From: Acerihabitans arboris
Lineage (GTDB): Bacteria > Pseudomonadota > Gammaproteobacteria > Enterobacterales > Enterobacteriaceae
Direction: 5' to 3'
DNA length: 64,000 nucleotides
Assembly (NCBI RefSeq): GCF_010131535.1
Contig: NZ_WUBS01000008.1
Location: 186,001-250,000, forward strand
In this document: one piece after another, positions 17,001 to 25,742 of the stretch
How positions within the stretch are numbered: position 1 is the first letter of the stretch
How the letters are laid out: the number at the start of each line of letters is the position of its first letter
Translations under genes and position numbers: made by a program
The notes under the pieces: model-generated
What the model was told of the DNA's origin: nothing
Seen by the model: the letters and a program-made list of their open reading frames with translations, nothing else
The model's database searches: none

Positions 17001-17526
17001 TAACGGCCCCGTTACGCAGGACTTGATACGCCTTATCCTCGAGCCGGTTCGCTCCGGGGCAGCCGTCCGGCCAGGGCGCTGCTAACCGACCCGGTCGGCA
17101 ACGCCACGCCGGACGGGGTAATAACGCGGGTCTCCAGCACATTGCTGTTTTCGCGATAGCCGCGCTCCAGGGTAAAAATCTTCCACCGGCCGGATCCGGG
17201 AAAAACCGCCTTTAGCGGCGTCATCGCCCGCTTGCGCATCGCCGTCGATGCGCGACGGCGGGACAACGTGATTTTTTGTCATACGGTTTGCCGAAAACGC
17301 AGGCACGGGTCGGCGTGCCTGGCCCTGCCGTACCCGTGCTGCCGGTTTAATCAGGCATTAACGCTAGAACAGGTAGAGGCAACAGTAACACCGGCAGTGT
17401 TTAATTAAAGTTTAAGTTATGTCATGCAATATAGTGAACTCTTTTTTAACTTATCTAAATAACATTTCATATAACTTTTTGTTTATATGTGATCAATGTT
17501 TTCAATATAAAACACAAAGGAAAATA
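17001..17526. other. Intergenic region before the ankyrin gene
   Basis: GC-rich for the first ~300 bp, then abruptly AT-rich. A minus-strand open stretch at 17033-17266 (containing FTLERGYRENSNVLETRVIT) looks protein-like and could be a relic of a lost gene, but no family was recognised and no ribosome site is evident. The composition switch near 17.35 kb may be an insertion boundary. Confidence 0.3.
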
Positions 17527-20500
17527 ATGCCAATCAATAATGTAAACAGTCAACATGACCTCGCTCCATATGTAGCGAAAAGTATCGACAATTTGGCTAG
17601 CGCTGATGGGGCTGGGAACGAGCGGATTATCTATACTCAAGAAAAATACGCTACTTTTGCAGAGTTTGAAACAAAACACTTCAAACATTACATAAGGCAA
17701 ACCCGCAATGATTTAGAGCGCCTTGCCGAAAGGCTGGATTTAGCGGATTATGCCCAAGGCAATATAAAACACTTTATTTCTCTCATGGACAAACCAGAAA
17801 AAATAAATGAAAGCAATAAATATGCGGTATATAATCAACTTGGTTGCTATCTTGAAAAATTAAGCAGTATCAATAAAGAAACATGCCATGAAAAGGTCGC
17901 GCTTGAGATTAGAATGATGTTTTCGGATTTGAACGTATGCACTCCTGGCGCTATTACGCATATATCTGACGCATGCAAAATCGCGGCAGATTATATGGAT
18001 GATAATCTCATTACTCAGCTTCAGGTAATCAAAAAAAATCTTATAATGGCTGCGCTTAGCCATCATCTGCGAAAAAACCACGACAACATCGATCCTATCA
18101 TGGAAATACATTATGGTAATGCATATATAAAACATTTGCGCGGTACTGAATGGGATATAGGCGATACCATTGAAGATATGCATGTTAATGACGAAATTAA
18201 AAAGATAACGTTAAATGAACTCGGCATACTTGAAGAAAGGCTGAAGATGGAAGCCAGCCTCGTTGAGGCCATAAAAACTTATGGGAATGATCTCTATGGT
18301 TATTATAAAAAAATACATGCCGAGTATACAAACAATAAAGTCCAGGAGAATGTCTATGATGATCGTGCAGCTAAAATGATGTATGAGGCAATTGATGAAT
18401 ATAACAGGTTACGTTCTGTTGATGTCAAGAAAAATAATATATTACAATTTGATAACGATGTTACTATGCTGCCCACCGCGGAACCGATTTTTTGCACCAT
18501 TGTGGAATCGTTGGCTGAAAAATATGGTGATAAAGGTTATGAATTCGCTTATTTTAGCAAAAGAGAAGATTTTGATATTAAGACGTTGATGGGGATGTAT
18601 TGGCTTTCGGAAAAAAAATCGGATCATCAATCTTTGGTGACGCTAGAGACACTTAGGCAAAAAAATATAACAGGTATATTAGATAAGGAACTATTATATT
18701 TTGCTATTAATCATACACATATTGAAAATATTGATTTTTTAATGGATGCGCAGTGGATAGGCGATTTATCTAAAACATTCACTTATATACCTAATTATAA
18801 AATATTTAAAGCGTTAGGAAGCTTTATGAATAAAACTAAAATTGATGAAAATTATCATGATCAAGATGGTAATAATATACTTATGCTTTGTGCTTTGTTT
18901 AATGATATAAATATGATTAATAAAATAATCAGGGACGCTAAAATTGATCTTGATCAGCAGGATAGGCTAGGTAATACGGCATTAACGTATTTCGCGTGCC
19001 ATGCTGAAGGTCATGCCGCGATTAAAATTTTGCTCGAAAATGATGTGAATATTAATCACTATAATAATAATGGAGATACTGCCTTAATCTTATCGGCAAG
19101 AAATAATTGTTTGAATACCGTCGAATTGTTACTTGCAAAGGGCGCTAATGTTCACCACAAAAATAAACAAGACTCTACGGCCATCATGACGGTTGCCGAA
19201 AAAGGCTACATCGACATGGCAAAAATATTTTTTGATAAAAAAGCTGATATTAACCTTCAATGTGCCGACATCGGCGCTGCCTTTTTTCAGGCGATACTGC
19301 ATAAAAAACCGCCAGTGGTGGAGCTATTAGTTGAAAATGGGGCTAACATTAATTACGCGCATGATGGTAGAGCCACGGGTCTGATGGCCGCGGTGGTAAA
19401 CGAAGATATCAACATGGTGCGCTATTTGATTAATATGGCTGGCATTGATATTTTTTATAAAAATAATTTGTCAATGAATGCTTTAATTATTGCAATTACA
19501 ACCAAAAATGTGGCGATAGCCACTCTTTTGCTAGAAAAAGCGTATACTGGTTTCGATGCCAAAGGCAAAGAGTATAATGTCAATTTTTTGTTTGCTGTGT
19601 CTTCTAACGATATTGATAAGGTAAAGGATGTTCTAAAAGAGAATAACGTTATCCTCAATTTTGAAAATCAAATCGGTAACGCGGCTTTATACCTTGCTTT
19701 AGCGGCGCATAATCATGAAATTGTTAGCCTGTTGCTGGAGAATAATAAAGGTGACGCTAACCATGATAATCAATGGGCACAGACGGCTTTGTTCGCTACG
19801 GTGAAATACGGCCGACCCGATACGCTCCGGGTTTTGCTGAATAAATTTGGTTCTATCATTAATTGTGTGGACTCCGCAAGACATACTCCTTTATTGTATG
19901 CTGCGTTATATAATGAAATAGAGATGGTTAAACTCTTGCTTGAATATAGTAATCTCGACATTAACCATAAAAGCGAATTAAACGATACAGCTTTACTCTA
20001 TGCTGTCACTTACAGGAGCTTTGAGATGGCTAAGCTGCTTCTTGAGAAGCAGCCGGATGTTAATGTTGCCAACGACAGCGGCATGACGAGCTTGATGAGC
20101 GCGGTTAAAAATAATGATATAATGATGGTTAAGTTATTACTCGATGTTGAGGACGTCGATGTTAATTATGTCAATAAATTTGACCAAAGTGCTTTTTCCA
20201 TTGCGGTGAAGGATAATAATATCGCCCTATGTACACTCCTTCTTGAAAAACAGGCTGATGTTAATTTTACCGATGTGGCGGGTAATACTGCTTTGATCTA
20301 CGCGATCAAAAGTAATAATTTGGATATGATTAATTTCTTAATGAATATAAAGCAACTGAACGTTGCCCATCGAAATCGTCAGGGTGAAGACGCTTTGATT
20401 ATCGCATTGACTAAAAAAAATAGGGGATTGGCTCATCGTTTAATTGACCGTATTAATATTGATTTAAAGCTTAACGGACCAGGGCGGGTTAAGGATTTTC

Positions 20501-20853
20501 TTTTAGCGGTAATTGAAAATAATCTGCAAGTTGTCGAAAATTTATTTAAGGAAAACGAATTAGTCCTCAATCTTGCCGAGTGTTTTTTTGATGCGGCTTT
20601 ACATCTCGCGATAACAAATAAAAACTTGGCTATTGTTAAAGTTCTTCTAAAAAAAATCGATAATAATTTTGCTAATTACATGCAACCTGCGCTAGTTAGT
20701 GGCGTGGCGGCAGGAGATGTTCTGAGTACAAAAGCGATAATCGAATATATAAATTCAAATATCATAAAGGGCAGGCATGATGCCTTTGATTTTAAGACGG
20801 GACCACGAATGAATATTAATAATATTCGTCCACATTATAGCCATGAAAAGTAA
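17527..20853 (+). CDS. Large ankyrin-repeat protein, candidate effector
   Basis: 1108 residues, no signal peptide and no membrane segment. The N-terminal ~440 residues are mostly helical, charged and unrecognised (HDLAPYVAKSIDNLASADGA). From about 448 to 1050 there are roughly 18 ankyrin repeats of ~33 residues, for example GNTALTYFACHAEGHAAIKI, GDTALILSARNNCLNTVELL and GMTSLMSAVKNNDIMMVKLL. Start chosen at ATG 17527 with AAAGGA upstream; the earlier in-frame ATG at 17419 lacks one. Codon use is strongly AT-biased (AAT, AAA, GAT, ATT), unlike the GC-rich neighbours, pointing to horizontal acquisition. Such proteins are often type III or IV secreted effectors in host-associated bacteria; no secretion system is in this window. 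Function unknown. Confidence 0.9.
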   Translation: MPINNVNSQHDLAPYVAKSIDNLASADGAGNERIIYTQEKYATFAEFETKHFKHYIRQTRNDLERLAERLDLADYAQGNIKHFISLMDKPEKINESNKYAVYNQLGCYLEKLSSINKETCHEKVALEIRMMFSDLNVCTPGAITHISDACKIAADYMDDNLITQLQVIKKNLIMAALSHHLRKNHDNIDPIMEIHYGNAYIKHLRGTEWDIGDTIEDMHVNDEIKKITLNELGILEERLKMEASLVEAIKTYGNDLYGYYKKIHAEYTNNKVQENVYDDRAAKMMYEAIDEYNRLRSVDVKKNNILQFDNDVTMLPTAEPIFCTIVESLAEKYGDKGYEFAYFSKREDFDIKTLMGMYWLSEKKSDHQSLVTLETLRQKNITGILDKELLYFAINHTHIENIDFLMDAQWIGDLSKTFTYIPNYKIFKALGSFMNKTKIDENYHDQDGNNILMLCALFNDINMINKIIRDAKIDLDQQDRLGNTALTYFACHAEGHAAIKILLENDVNINHYNNNGDTALILSARNNCLNTVELLLAKGANVHHKNKQDSTAIMTVAEKGYIDMAKIFFDKKADINLQCADIGAAFFQAILHKKPPVVELLVENGANINYAHDGRATGLMAAVVNEDINMVRYLINMAGIDIFYKNNLSMNALIIAITTKNVAIATLLLEKAYTGFDAKGKEYNVNFLFAVSSNDIDKVKDVLKENNVILNFENQIGNAALYLALAAHNHEIVSLLLENNKGDANHDNQWAQTALFATVKYGRPDTLRVLLNKFGSIINCVDSARHTPLLYAALYNEIEMVKLLLEYSNLDINHKSELNDTALLYAVTYRSFEMAKLLLEKQPDVNVANDSGMTSLMSAVKNNDIMMVKLLLDVEDVDVNYVNKFDQSAFSIAVKDNNIALCTLLLEKQADVNFTDVAGNTALIYAIKSNNLDMINFLMNIKQLNVAHRNRQGEDALIIALTKKNRGLAHRLIDRINIDLKLNGPGRVKDFLLAVIENNLQVVENLFKENELVLNLAECFFDAALHLAITNKNLAIVKVLLKKIDNNFANYMQPALVSGVAAGDVLSTKAIIEYINSNIIKGRHDAFDFKTGPRMNINNIRPHYSHEK

Positions 20854-21282
20854 ATTACGCCGTTAAGATATAAATATTGCGTGTGGCGCACTTTCCGCTG
20901 ACGACAGGGATTCGGCTGAGTCGTTTTTAACTGATCAAGTAAATAATGAATTACCGCAGATATCTAAATGTTGGCATAATATGATGGGTTGTATTGCTTG
21001 ATATTCATGGCGTTAAGCCTATTTTTTTACGATTGCGGCCAGGCATTCTTTCACACTTTGTATCATTCTGTAAATGGCCCTTGCCAGGTTGCATAGGTAG
21101 GCTAGTATTAAGTGTACCAATAACATAATGTGCAGTAAGCATGCTTTCATTGGGAAATAAAGAAGTAATAGGCGGAATATTCAACCCAAGCTGAATTTAA
21201 GCCATTTGCATTCAGTATGGGTAATCTATTCTAATCCATAGCTGTTTAATGTATGGAAATTTACTTTAATTGGAGGTTTAAG
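20854..21282. other. AT-rich intergenic region between the ankyrin gene and yciG
   Basis: 429 bp with no supported gene. It ends with the yciG promoter region and ribosome site (TTGGAGG). The low GC continues from the ankyrin gene, suggesting the acquired segment extends to about 21.25 kb. Confidence 0.35.
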
Positions 21283-21468
21283 ATGGCTGAACAACATCGT
21301 GGCGGATCGGGCAACTTTGCGGAAGATCGTGAAAAAGCATCCAGCGCCGGCAGGAAAGGCGGTCAGGCGAGCGGCGGCAACTTTAAAAACGACCCGCAGC
21401 GCGCATCCGAAGCCGGTGGAAAAGGCGGGCGCAACAGCCATGGCGGCGGCAGGAAACCGTCGAAATAA
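21283..21468 (+). CDS. yciG: KGG-repeat stress protein YciG
   Basis: 61-residue hydrophilic Gly/Lys-rich protein almost the same as E. coli YciG: MAEQHRGGSGNFAEDREKAS, AGRKGGQASGGNFKNDPQRA, SEAGGKGG. Contains two KGG-type (Con-10/GsiB) repeats; the family is linked to general stress and, in E. coli, sigma-S control and motility. Start ATG 21283 has GGAGG nine bases upstream. Separated here from the yciF/yciE partners seen in E. coli. Confidence 0.93.
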   Translation: MAEQHRGGSGNFAEDREKASSAGRKGGQASGGNFKNDPQRASEAGGKGGRNSHGGGRKPSK

Positions 21469-21566
21469 TGCCCATTGCTATGCTTGGATCGCAGCTACAT
21501 AATTATAATCTGCAAGGTTTTATCGCCTGTCCACAACAGAGTAATTATGTAACAGAACAAGCAAAC

Positions 21567-21590
21567 GCAGCCGGACCTGGGTCCGGCTGC
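21567..21590 (+). terminator. Hairpin after yciG
   Basis: Near-perfect palindrome: GCAGCCGGACC and GGTCCGGCTGC flank a TG centre. Only a short, broken T-rich tail (GGTATTTCT) follows, so it is a probable rather than certain terminator. Confidence 0.5.
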
Positions 21591-21625
21591 GGTATTTCTA
21601 ACTCCCTATCTGGCTCTGGACAGTT

Positions 21626-21684
21626 CCGCGCATATGGTCTCGTTGAGGCGGCGCGATAATCCCGCGCATATGGCTCCGTCGAGG
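21626..21684 (+). repeat. Imperfect direct repeat, two copies
   Basis: CCGCGCATATGG occurs at 21626-21637 and 21662-21673, each followed by a similar tract ending TGAGG or CGAGG; period 36 bp. Non-coding region between yciG and arsC. Significance unknown. Confidence 0.4.
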
Positions 21685-21774
21685 GCTCCGGGACAAATCG
21701 CGTGCGCAGTAAGGCGCTATTGACGATAATAACCACCCCATTGCGCAGTTTCGTCAACGCCACAGGACTTATTC

Positions 21775-22146
21775 ATGAGCGACATCATTATCTATCACAA
21801 CCCCGGCTGCGGCACCTCGCGTAATACGTTGGCCCTGCTGCGCGAGCGTGGCTTGGAACCGACGGTAATCGAGTACCTGAAAACGCCCCCCAACCGCCGG
21901 CAGTTGCAAAAATTAATCATCGCCACGGGACTGCCGGTCCGCGCGCTGATCCGCACCAAAAACGATCCTTACCAGCAGCTTGGCCTGGCGGATGACCATT
22001 GGACCGACGAACAGCTTATCGAATTTATGGCGCAATACCCGGTATTAATCAACCGTCCCATTGTCGTGACACCCCTGGGCACCCGGTTGTGCCGGCCCAA
22101 AGAGGCGGTGTTCGAGATCCTGCCGCAGGCTTCTCCAGCCGTTTAA
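21775..22146 (+). CDS. arsC: Glutaredoxin-dependent arsenate reductase ArsC-like
   Basis: Reduces arsenate to arsenite using glutaredoxin. The thioredoxin-fold protein has the nucleophile Cys12 in YHNPGCGTSRN, then IEYLKTPP, and the arginine triad context ALIRTKNDPY and INRPIVVTPLGTRLCRP. At 123 residues it lacks the ~18-residue C-terminal tail of plasmid R773 ArsC (141). AGGA ribosome site. It stands alone without arsR or arsB, so it may be a housekeeping reductase. Confidence 0.88.
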   Translation: MSDIIIYHNPGCGTSRNTLALLRERGLEPTVIEYLKTPPNRRQLQKLIIATGLPVRALIRTKNDPYQQLGLADDHWTDEQLIEFMAQYPVLINRPIVVTPLGTRLCRPKEAVFEILPQASPAV

Positions 22147-22189
22147 CCCTAAAGCGGCCCTTGCCTGCGTCGCCGTGCTAAGTCCTGCG

Positions 22190-22209
22190 CCGGCGCCGTA
22201 GGGCGCCGG
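22190..22209 (+). terminator. Hairpin after arsC
   Basis: CCGGCGCC-GTAG-GGCGCCGG, a perfect 8-bp stem with a 4-base loop, 43 bp after the arsC stop. No T run follows. Confidence 0.4.
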
Positions 22210-22347
22210 GTCATCGGGCGGTAAATGTTTGCTCTCTCCCGGCGCCGTAGCTGAATCGAAGCATTTGCGCCCTTGCGACGGCCGCGCCGGAATAATCGCG
22301 TGCCAACACGTCTTTCCTTCGCCCCGGCGCTAAAGTGGTGCAGCCAT

Positions 22348-22362
22348 GCACATATTATGCGC
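22348..22362 (+). promoter_or_regulatory. NtrC-binding-site-like sequence
   Basis: GCACATATTATGCGC fits GCAC-N7-GTGC with one mismatch. It lies about 200 bp upstream of the sigma-54 promoter at 22545-22560, within the distance range for an enhancer. Confidence 0.4.
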
Positions 22363-22544
22363 ACCGGGGCACAACAATAAAATTAATAATAAAATAACCT
22401 TATCGTAAACAAAATTTGATAATAAAGCGTTTTTATCGATAGTTTATTTCGTTGTTATAATTGAATGTTTATTTTAATAAAATTCAATAATATTCAATAT
22501 GTTATGTGTTGTTTTTTATTATTGCCTTATTGGAAATGGCAATG

Positions 22545-22560
22545 TGGCACGCCGTTTGCA
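22545..22560 (+). promoter_or_regulatory. Sigma-54 promoter of the polar amino-acid ABC operon
   Basis: TGGCACGCCGTTTGCA matches the -24/-12 consensus TGGCACG-N4-TTGCW without a mismatch. Expected transcript start near 22572, 64 bp before the binding-protein ATG. This fits nitrogen-limitation control as known for argT/hisJ-type operons. Confidence 0.85.
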
Positions 22561-22635
22561 AAATTAATTCGACATTTGGGGAAGCGCATTCGTTTCGTTA
22601 TATTTTTGAAGGTTTATTTAAGGCCATATCATATT

Positions 22636-23439
22636 ATGAACTTCTTTTCCATTAATAAGACAGTGGGTTTGACATTATTGATCGCCGGCACTTGTTTTAG
22701 CGCCCTATCGCAGGCGGCGCAAACGGATACCCTGCGATTTGGCACCGCGCTGGGTTACGCCCCTTATGAATATCGCGGCAGCGACGGCCAGATGACAGGG
22801 TTTGAAATTGATTTGGGCAATGCCATTTGCCAAGACCTGCATAAAAAATGCGTCTGGGTGGAAACGGAAATCTCCACCATGATACCGGCGCTGCAAGCGC
22901 GCAAATATGACGCTATCCTGGCCTCGATCGGCATTACCGAAGCGCGCCAGAAACTGCTGTTGTTTACCGATAAGGTTCATGGCGGCAGCAGCCGTCTTAT
23001 CGCCCGCCAAGACTCGCCCATCGGCGCCGATGTCGCCACTTTGCGCGGCAAAAATATCGGCGTGGAGCAAGGCACCAATAATGAATCCTTCGCCAAGAAG
23101 AAATGGGCGCCGGAGGGCGTGAAGATCACTTCCTACGGCAACCAGGATCTGGCCTATAACGACCTGAGCTCGGGCCGGCTGGACGCCGTGATGACCGGCG
23201 AGGTGCAGGGGCAACTGGGTTTTCTCGCCACTGAAAAAGGCAAAGGCTACGCTTTCGCGGGCCCGGCCATTAAAGACCCGCTATTGGGCACCGGCGTATC
23301 GGCTATCGGCGTGAGCAAGGACAATCCGCAACTGGTGGCCGAGATTAACCGGGCGCTCGCCGCGCTGCGCGCCGACGGCACCTATCAGGCCATCGCCAAA
23401 AAATACTTTCCGCCGAGCATTGATGTCTACGGTGAATAA
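22636..23439 (+). CDS. Polar amino-acid ABC transporter, periplasmic binding protein (HisJ/ArgT-like)
   Basis: 267 residues. Signal peptide about 1-28 (LTLLIAGTCFSALSQA-AQ). The mature protein begins TDTLRFGTALGYAPYEYRGS and has GFEIDLGNAICQDL, QARKYDAILASIGITEAR, and DLSSGRLDAVMTGEVQGQLG, all typical of the Lys/Arg/Orn/His binding-protein family. The start at 22636 is chosen because it yields the signal peptide and lies downstream of the sigma-54 start site; the longer frame upstream crosses the promoter. First gene of a four- or five-gene operon ending in a ureohydrolase. The ligand is probably a basic or guanidino compound. Confidence 0.9.
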   Translation: MNFFSINKTVGLTLLIAGTCFSALSQAAQTDTLRFGTALGYAPYEYRGSDGQMTGFEIDLGNAICQDLHKKCVWVETEISTMIPALQARKYDAILASIGITEARQKLLLFTDKVHGGSSRLIARQDSPIGADVATLRGKNIGVEQGTNNESFAKKKWAPEGVKITSYGNQDLAYNDLSSGRLDAVMTGEVQGQLGFLATEKGKGYAFAGPAIKDPLLGTGVSAIGVSKDNPQLVAEINRALAALRADGTYQAIAKKYFPPSIDVYGE

Positions 23440-23460
23440 CCATACCGCATGGAGGTCGGC

Positions 23461-24150
23461 ATGATCCCTCAAGGTTATAGCGATATGTTGCTGAGCGGGA
23501 TTGCCATGACGGTCAGGCTGTCGCTGCTGTCGCTGTTGTTATCACTGGCGTTCGGTTTCCTGGGCGCGCTGGCCAGGCTGTCCGCCAGCAGCCTGCTGCG
23601 GGGCCTCGGCGGGCTGTATACCACCGTTATTCGCAGCGTGCCCGATCTGGCGATCATGCTGCTGGTGTTTTACAGCCTGCAAATGGGGCTGAACCGCGTC
23701 ACCGATTTTCTCGTCTGGGAGCAGATCGATATCGACCCGCTGGGCGCCGGGGTGATTACGCTGGGCTTTATCTACGGCGCCTATTTCACCGAGACGTTCC
23801 GGGGGGCGTTTATCGCCGTGCCCGCCGGGCAGATGGAGGCGGCGCACGCGTTCGGCCTTAGCCGCGGCCAGGCGCTGCGGCTGGTGATGTTCCCGCAGAT
23901 GATGCGTTTCGCCCTGCCCAGCCTGGGCAATAACTGGCTGATCTTGGTGAAAGCGACGGCGCTGGTGTCGCTGATAGGTCTCGCGGACGTGACCAAAGCC
24001 GCGCAGGACGCGGGCAAGGGGTCGGGACAGCTGTTTTTGTATCTGGCGCTGGCCGCACTGTTTTATTTACTGGTGACCACGGTGTCCAGCATTTTGCTGG
24101 CCTTGCTGGTCCGGCGCTATAACGTCGGCGTGCGCGAGGCGCAGTTATGA
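23461..24150 (+). CDS. Polar amino-acid ABC permease (HisQ-like)
   Basis: 229-residue inner-membrane permease with about five helices and the EAA loop (ETFRGAFIAVPAGQMEAAHA, FGLSRGQALRLVMFPQMMRF). Start ATG 23461 has GGAGG immediately upstream (23450-23454), which is why the ATG 12 bases earlier was not chosen. It overlaps the next permease by 4 bases. Confidence 0.92.
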   Translation: MIPQGYSDMLLSGIAMTVRLSLLSLLLSLAFGFLGALARLSASSLLRGLGGLYTTVIRSVPDLAIMLLVFYSLQMGLNRVTDFLVWEQIDIDPLGAGVITLGFIYGAYFTETFRGAFIAVPAGQMEAAHAFGLSRGQALRLVMFPQMMRFALPSLGNNWLILVKATALVSLIGLADVTKAAQDAGKGSGQLFLYLALAALFYLLVTTVSSILLALLVRRYNVGVREAQL

Positions 24151-24935
24151 TCGCCATTCTCCATGATTATTGGCGCGCCTATCTCTGGCACGACGGTTAT
24201 CAATATTCGGGCCTGGTGGTGACCTTATGGCTGCTGGTGATATCGTTGTTGATGGGATTTGCGCTGTCGCTGCCCCTGGCGGTGGCCAGGGCGTCAAAGC
24301 GCCGGTGGCTGTCGGCGCCGGTATGGTGTTTTACCTATTTATTTCGCGGCACGCCGCTATATATACAACTGCTGCTGATTTACTCCGGGCTGTATAGCCT
24401 GGGTTTTATCCAACATCAGCCGGTATTAAACGCGTTTTTTCGCAACGGATTTTATTGCGCCATCCTGGCGCTGGGACTGAATACCACCGCCTTTACCACC
24501 GAGCTGTTCGCCGGGGCCATCAAAGCCGTCGCGGCGGGGGAAATAGAAGCGGCCCGGGCCTTTGGCCTGGGACGCGTGGCCATGTACCGGACTATTATCC
24601 TGCCGGCGGCGCTGCGCCGCGCCTTACCCTATTACGGTAACGAAGTGATCTTGATGCTGCACGCCACCGCCATTGCGTTTACCGCCACGGTGCCGGATGT
24701 GCTGAAGGTCGCCGGCGATGTGAATGCCGAAACCTATATGTCGTTCCAGGCCTACGGTATCGCCGCGCTGATTTATTTGGCGGCCTCTTGTTTATTAATC
24801 ACGCTTTTCCGGCTGGGGGAACGGCGCTGGCTGGCGTTTACCCGACCCAAAGCCCTGCCGGAAGCGAGGAGCTCCAGATGGAAAAATTACTGGTCGATAA
24901 TTTCCGCAAAAGTTTCGGCGACAATCAGGTATTAA
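24147..24935 (+). CDS. Polar amino-acid ABC permease (HisM-like)
   Basis: 262 residues, five predicted helices, EAA motif [20 protein letters not shown]. Forms the membrane heterodimer with the HisQ-like protein. Starts by ATGA overlap with the previous stop; its last 58 bases overlap the start of the ATPase gene. Confidence 0.92.
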   Translation: MIAILHDYWRAYLWHDGYQYSGLVVTLWLLVISLLMGFALSLPLAVARASKRRWLSAPVWCFTYLFRGTPLYIQLLLIYSGLYSLGFIQHQPVLNAFFRNGFYCAILALGLNTTAFTTELFAGAIKAVAAGEIEAARAFGLGRVAMYRTIILPAALRRALPYYGNEVILMLHATAIAFTATVPDVLKVAGDVNAETYMSFQAYGIAALIYLAASCLLITLFRLGERRWLAFTRPKALPEARSSRWKNYWSIISAKVSATIRY

Positions 24936-25645
24936 AGGGCGTCTCCCTGCGGGCGCGGGCCGGCGACGTGGTGAGCCTGATCGGCGCCAGCGGATCAGGC
25001 AAAAGCACGCTGCTGCGTTGCATTAACTTTCTTGAACGGCCGGATGACGGCGCCATCTTTTTCGACGGCAAGCTGGTCAATACCATCAAGGATAAGCACG
25101 GCAATATGCAGGTGGCCGACCGCGCGCAGCTGCAAAAAATACGCACGCGGCTGAGCATGGTATTCCAGCATTTTAATTTATGGGGTCATCTTACCGCCAT
25201 GGAAAATATTATCCTGGCGCCGATCAACGCGCTGGGATTAAAAAAATCCGAGGCGGTAGAACGGGCAAAACATTATTTGAATAAGGTCGGTTTGCCGCTG
25301 CAGGCGGCGACGCAATATCCGTCGCATATGTCCGGCGGCCAGCAGCAGCGGGTGGCCATCGCCCGGGCGCTGGCCATGGAACCGGATATTATGCTGTTCG
25401 ACGAGCCGACGTCGGCGCTGGATCCGGAATTGGTGGGCGAGGTGCTGAAAGTGATGCAATTGCTGGCCGAAGAGGGCCGCACCATGCTGGTGGTCACCCA
25501 TGAAATGGCTTTTGCGCGCCATGTGTCCAGCCAGGTGCTGTTCCTGCATCAGGGCAAAATAGAAGAACAGGGGCACCCGGGGGAAGTGCTGACCCATCCG
25601 CAAAGCGAACGCCTGCGCGGCTTTCTCAGCGGAAATTTAAAATAG
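24878..25645 (+). CDS. Polar amino-acid ABC ATPase (HisP-like)
   Basis: 255-residue single-cassette ATPase: Walker [11 protein letters not shown]-loop [13 protein letters not shown], signature [15 protein letters not shown], Walker [15 protein letters not shown]-loop VVTHEM. Close to HisP, including the [15 protein letters not shown] and LSGNLK ends. Start ATG 24878 with GAGGAG upstream. Confidence 0.93.
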   Translation: MEKLLVDNFRKSFGDNQVLKGVSLRARAGDVVSLIGASGSGKSTLLRCINFLERPDDGAIFFDGKLVNTIKDKHGNMQVADRAQLQKIRTRLSMVFQHFNLWGHLTAMENIILAPINALGLKKSEAVERAKHYLNKVGLPLQAATQYPSHMSGGQQQRVAIARALAMEPDIMLFDEPTSALDPELVGEVLKVMQLLAEEGRTMLVVTHEMAFARHVSSQVLFLHQGKIEEQGHPGEVLTHPQSERLRGFLSGNLK

Positions 25646-25742
25646 CCGCGGCAATCTGCCTCCGGCGCAACCTGATTTATTACCGTCCGGCGATGATACG
25701 GCATGGACCGCGCGCGCCCGGACCCAGGCAAAAGAGGTCGTT

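Noticed and set aside
17033-17266. 77-codon minus-strand frame after yedI
   Set aside because: Partly protein-like but no family or ribosome site; mentioned only as a possible relic in the intergenic entry.
22465-22635. Upstream extension of the polar amino-acid binding protein frame
   Set aside because: It runs across the sigma-54 promoter and would bury the signal peptide; the ATG at 22636 is preferred.
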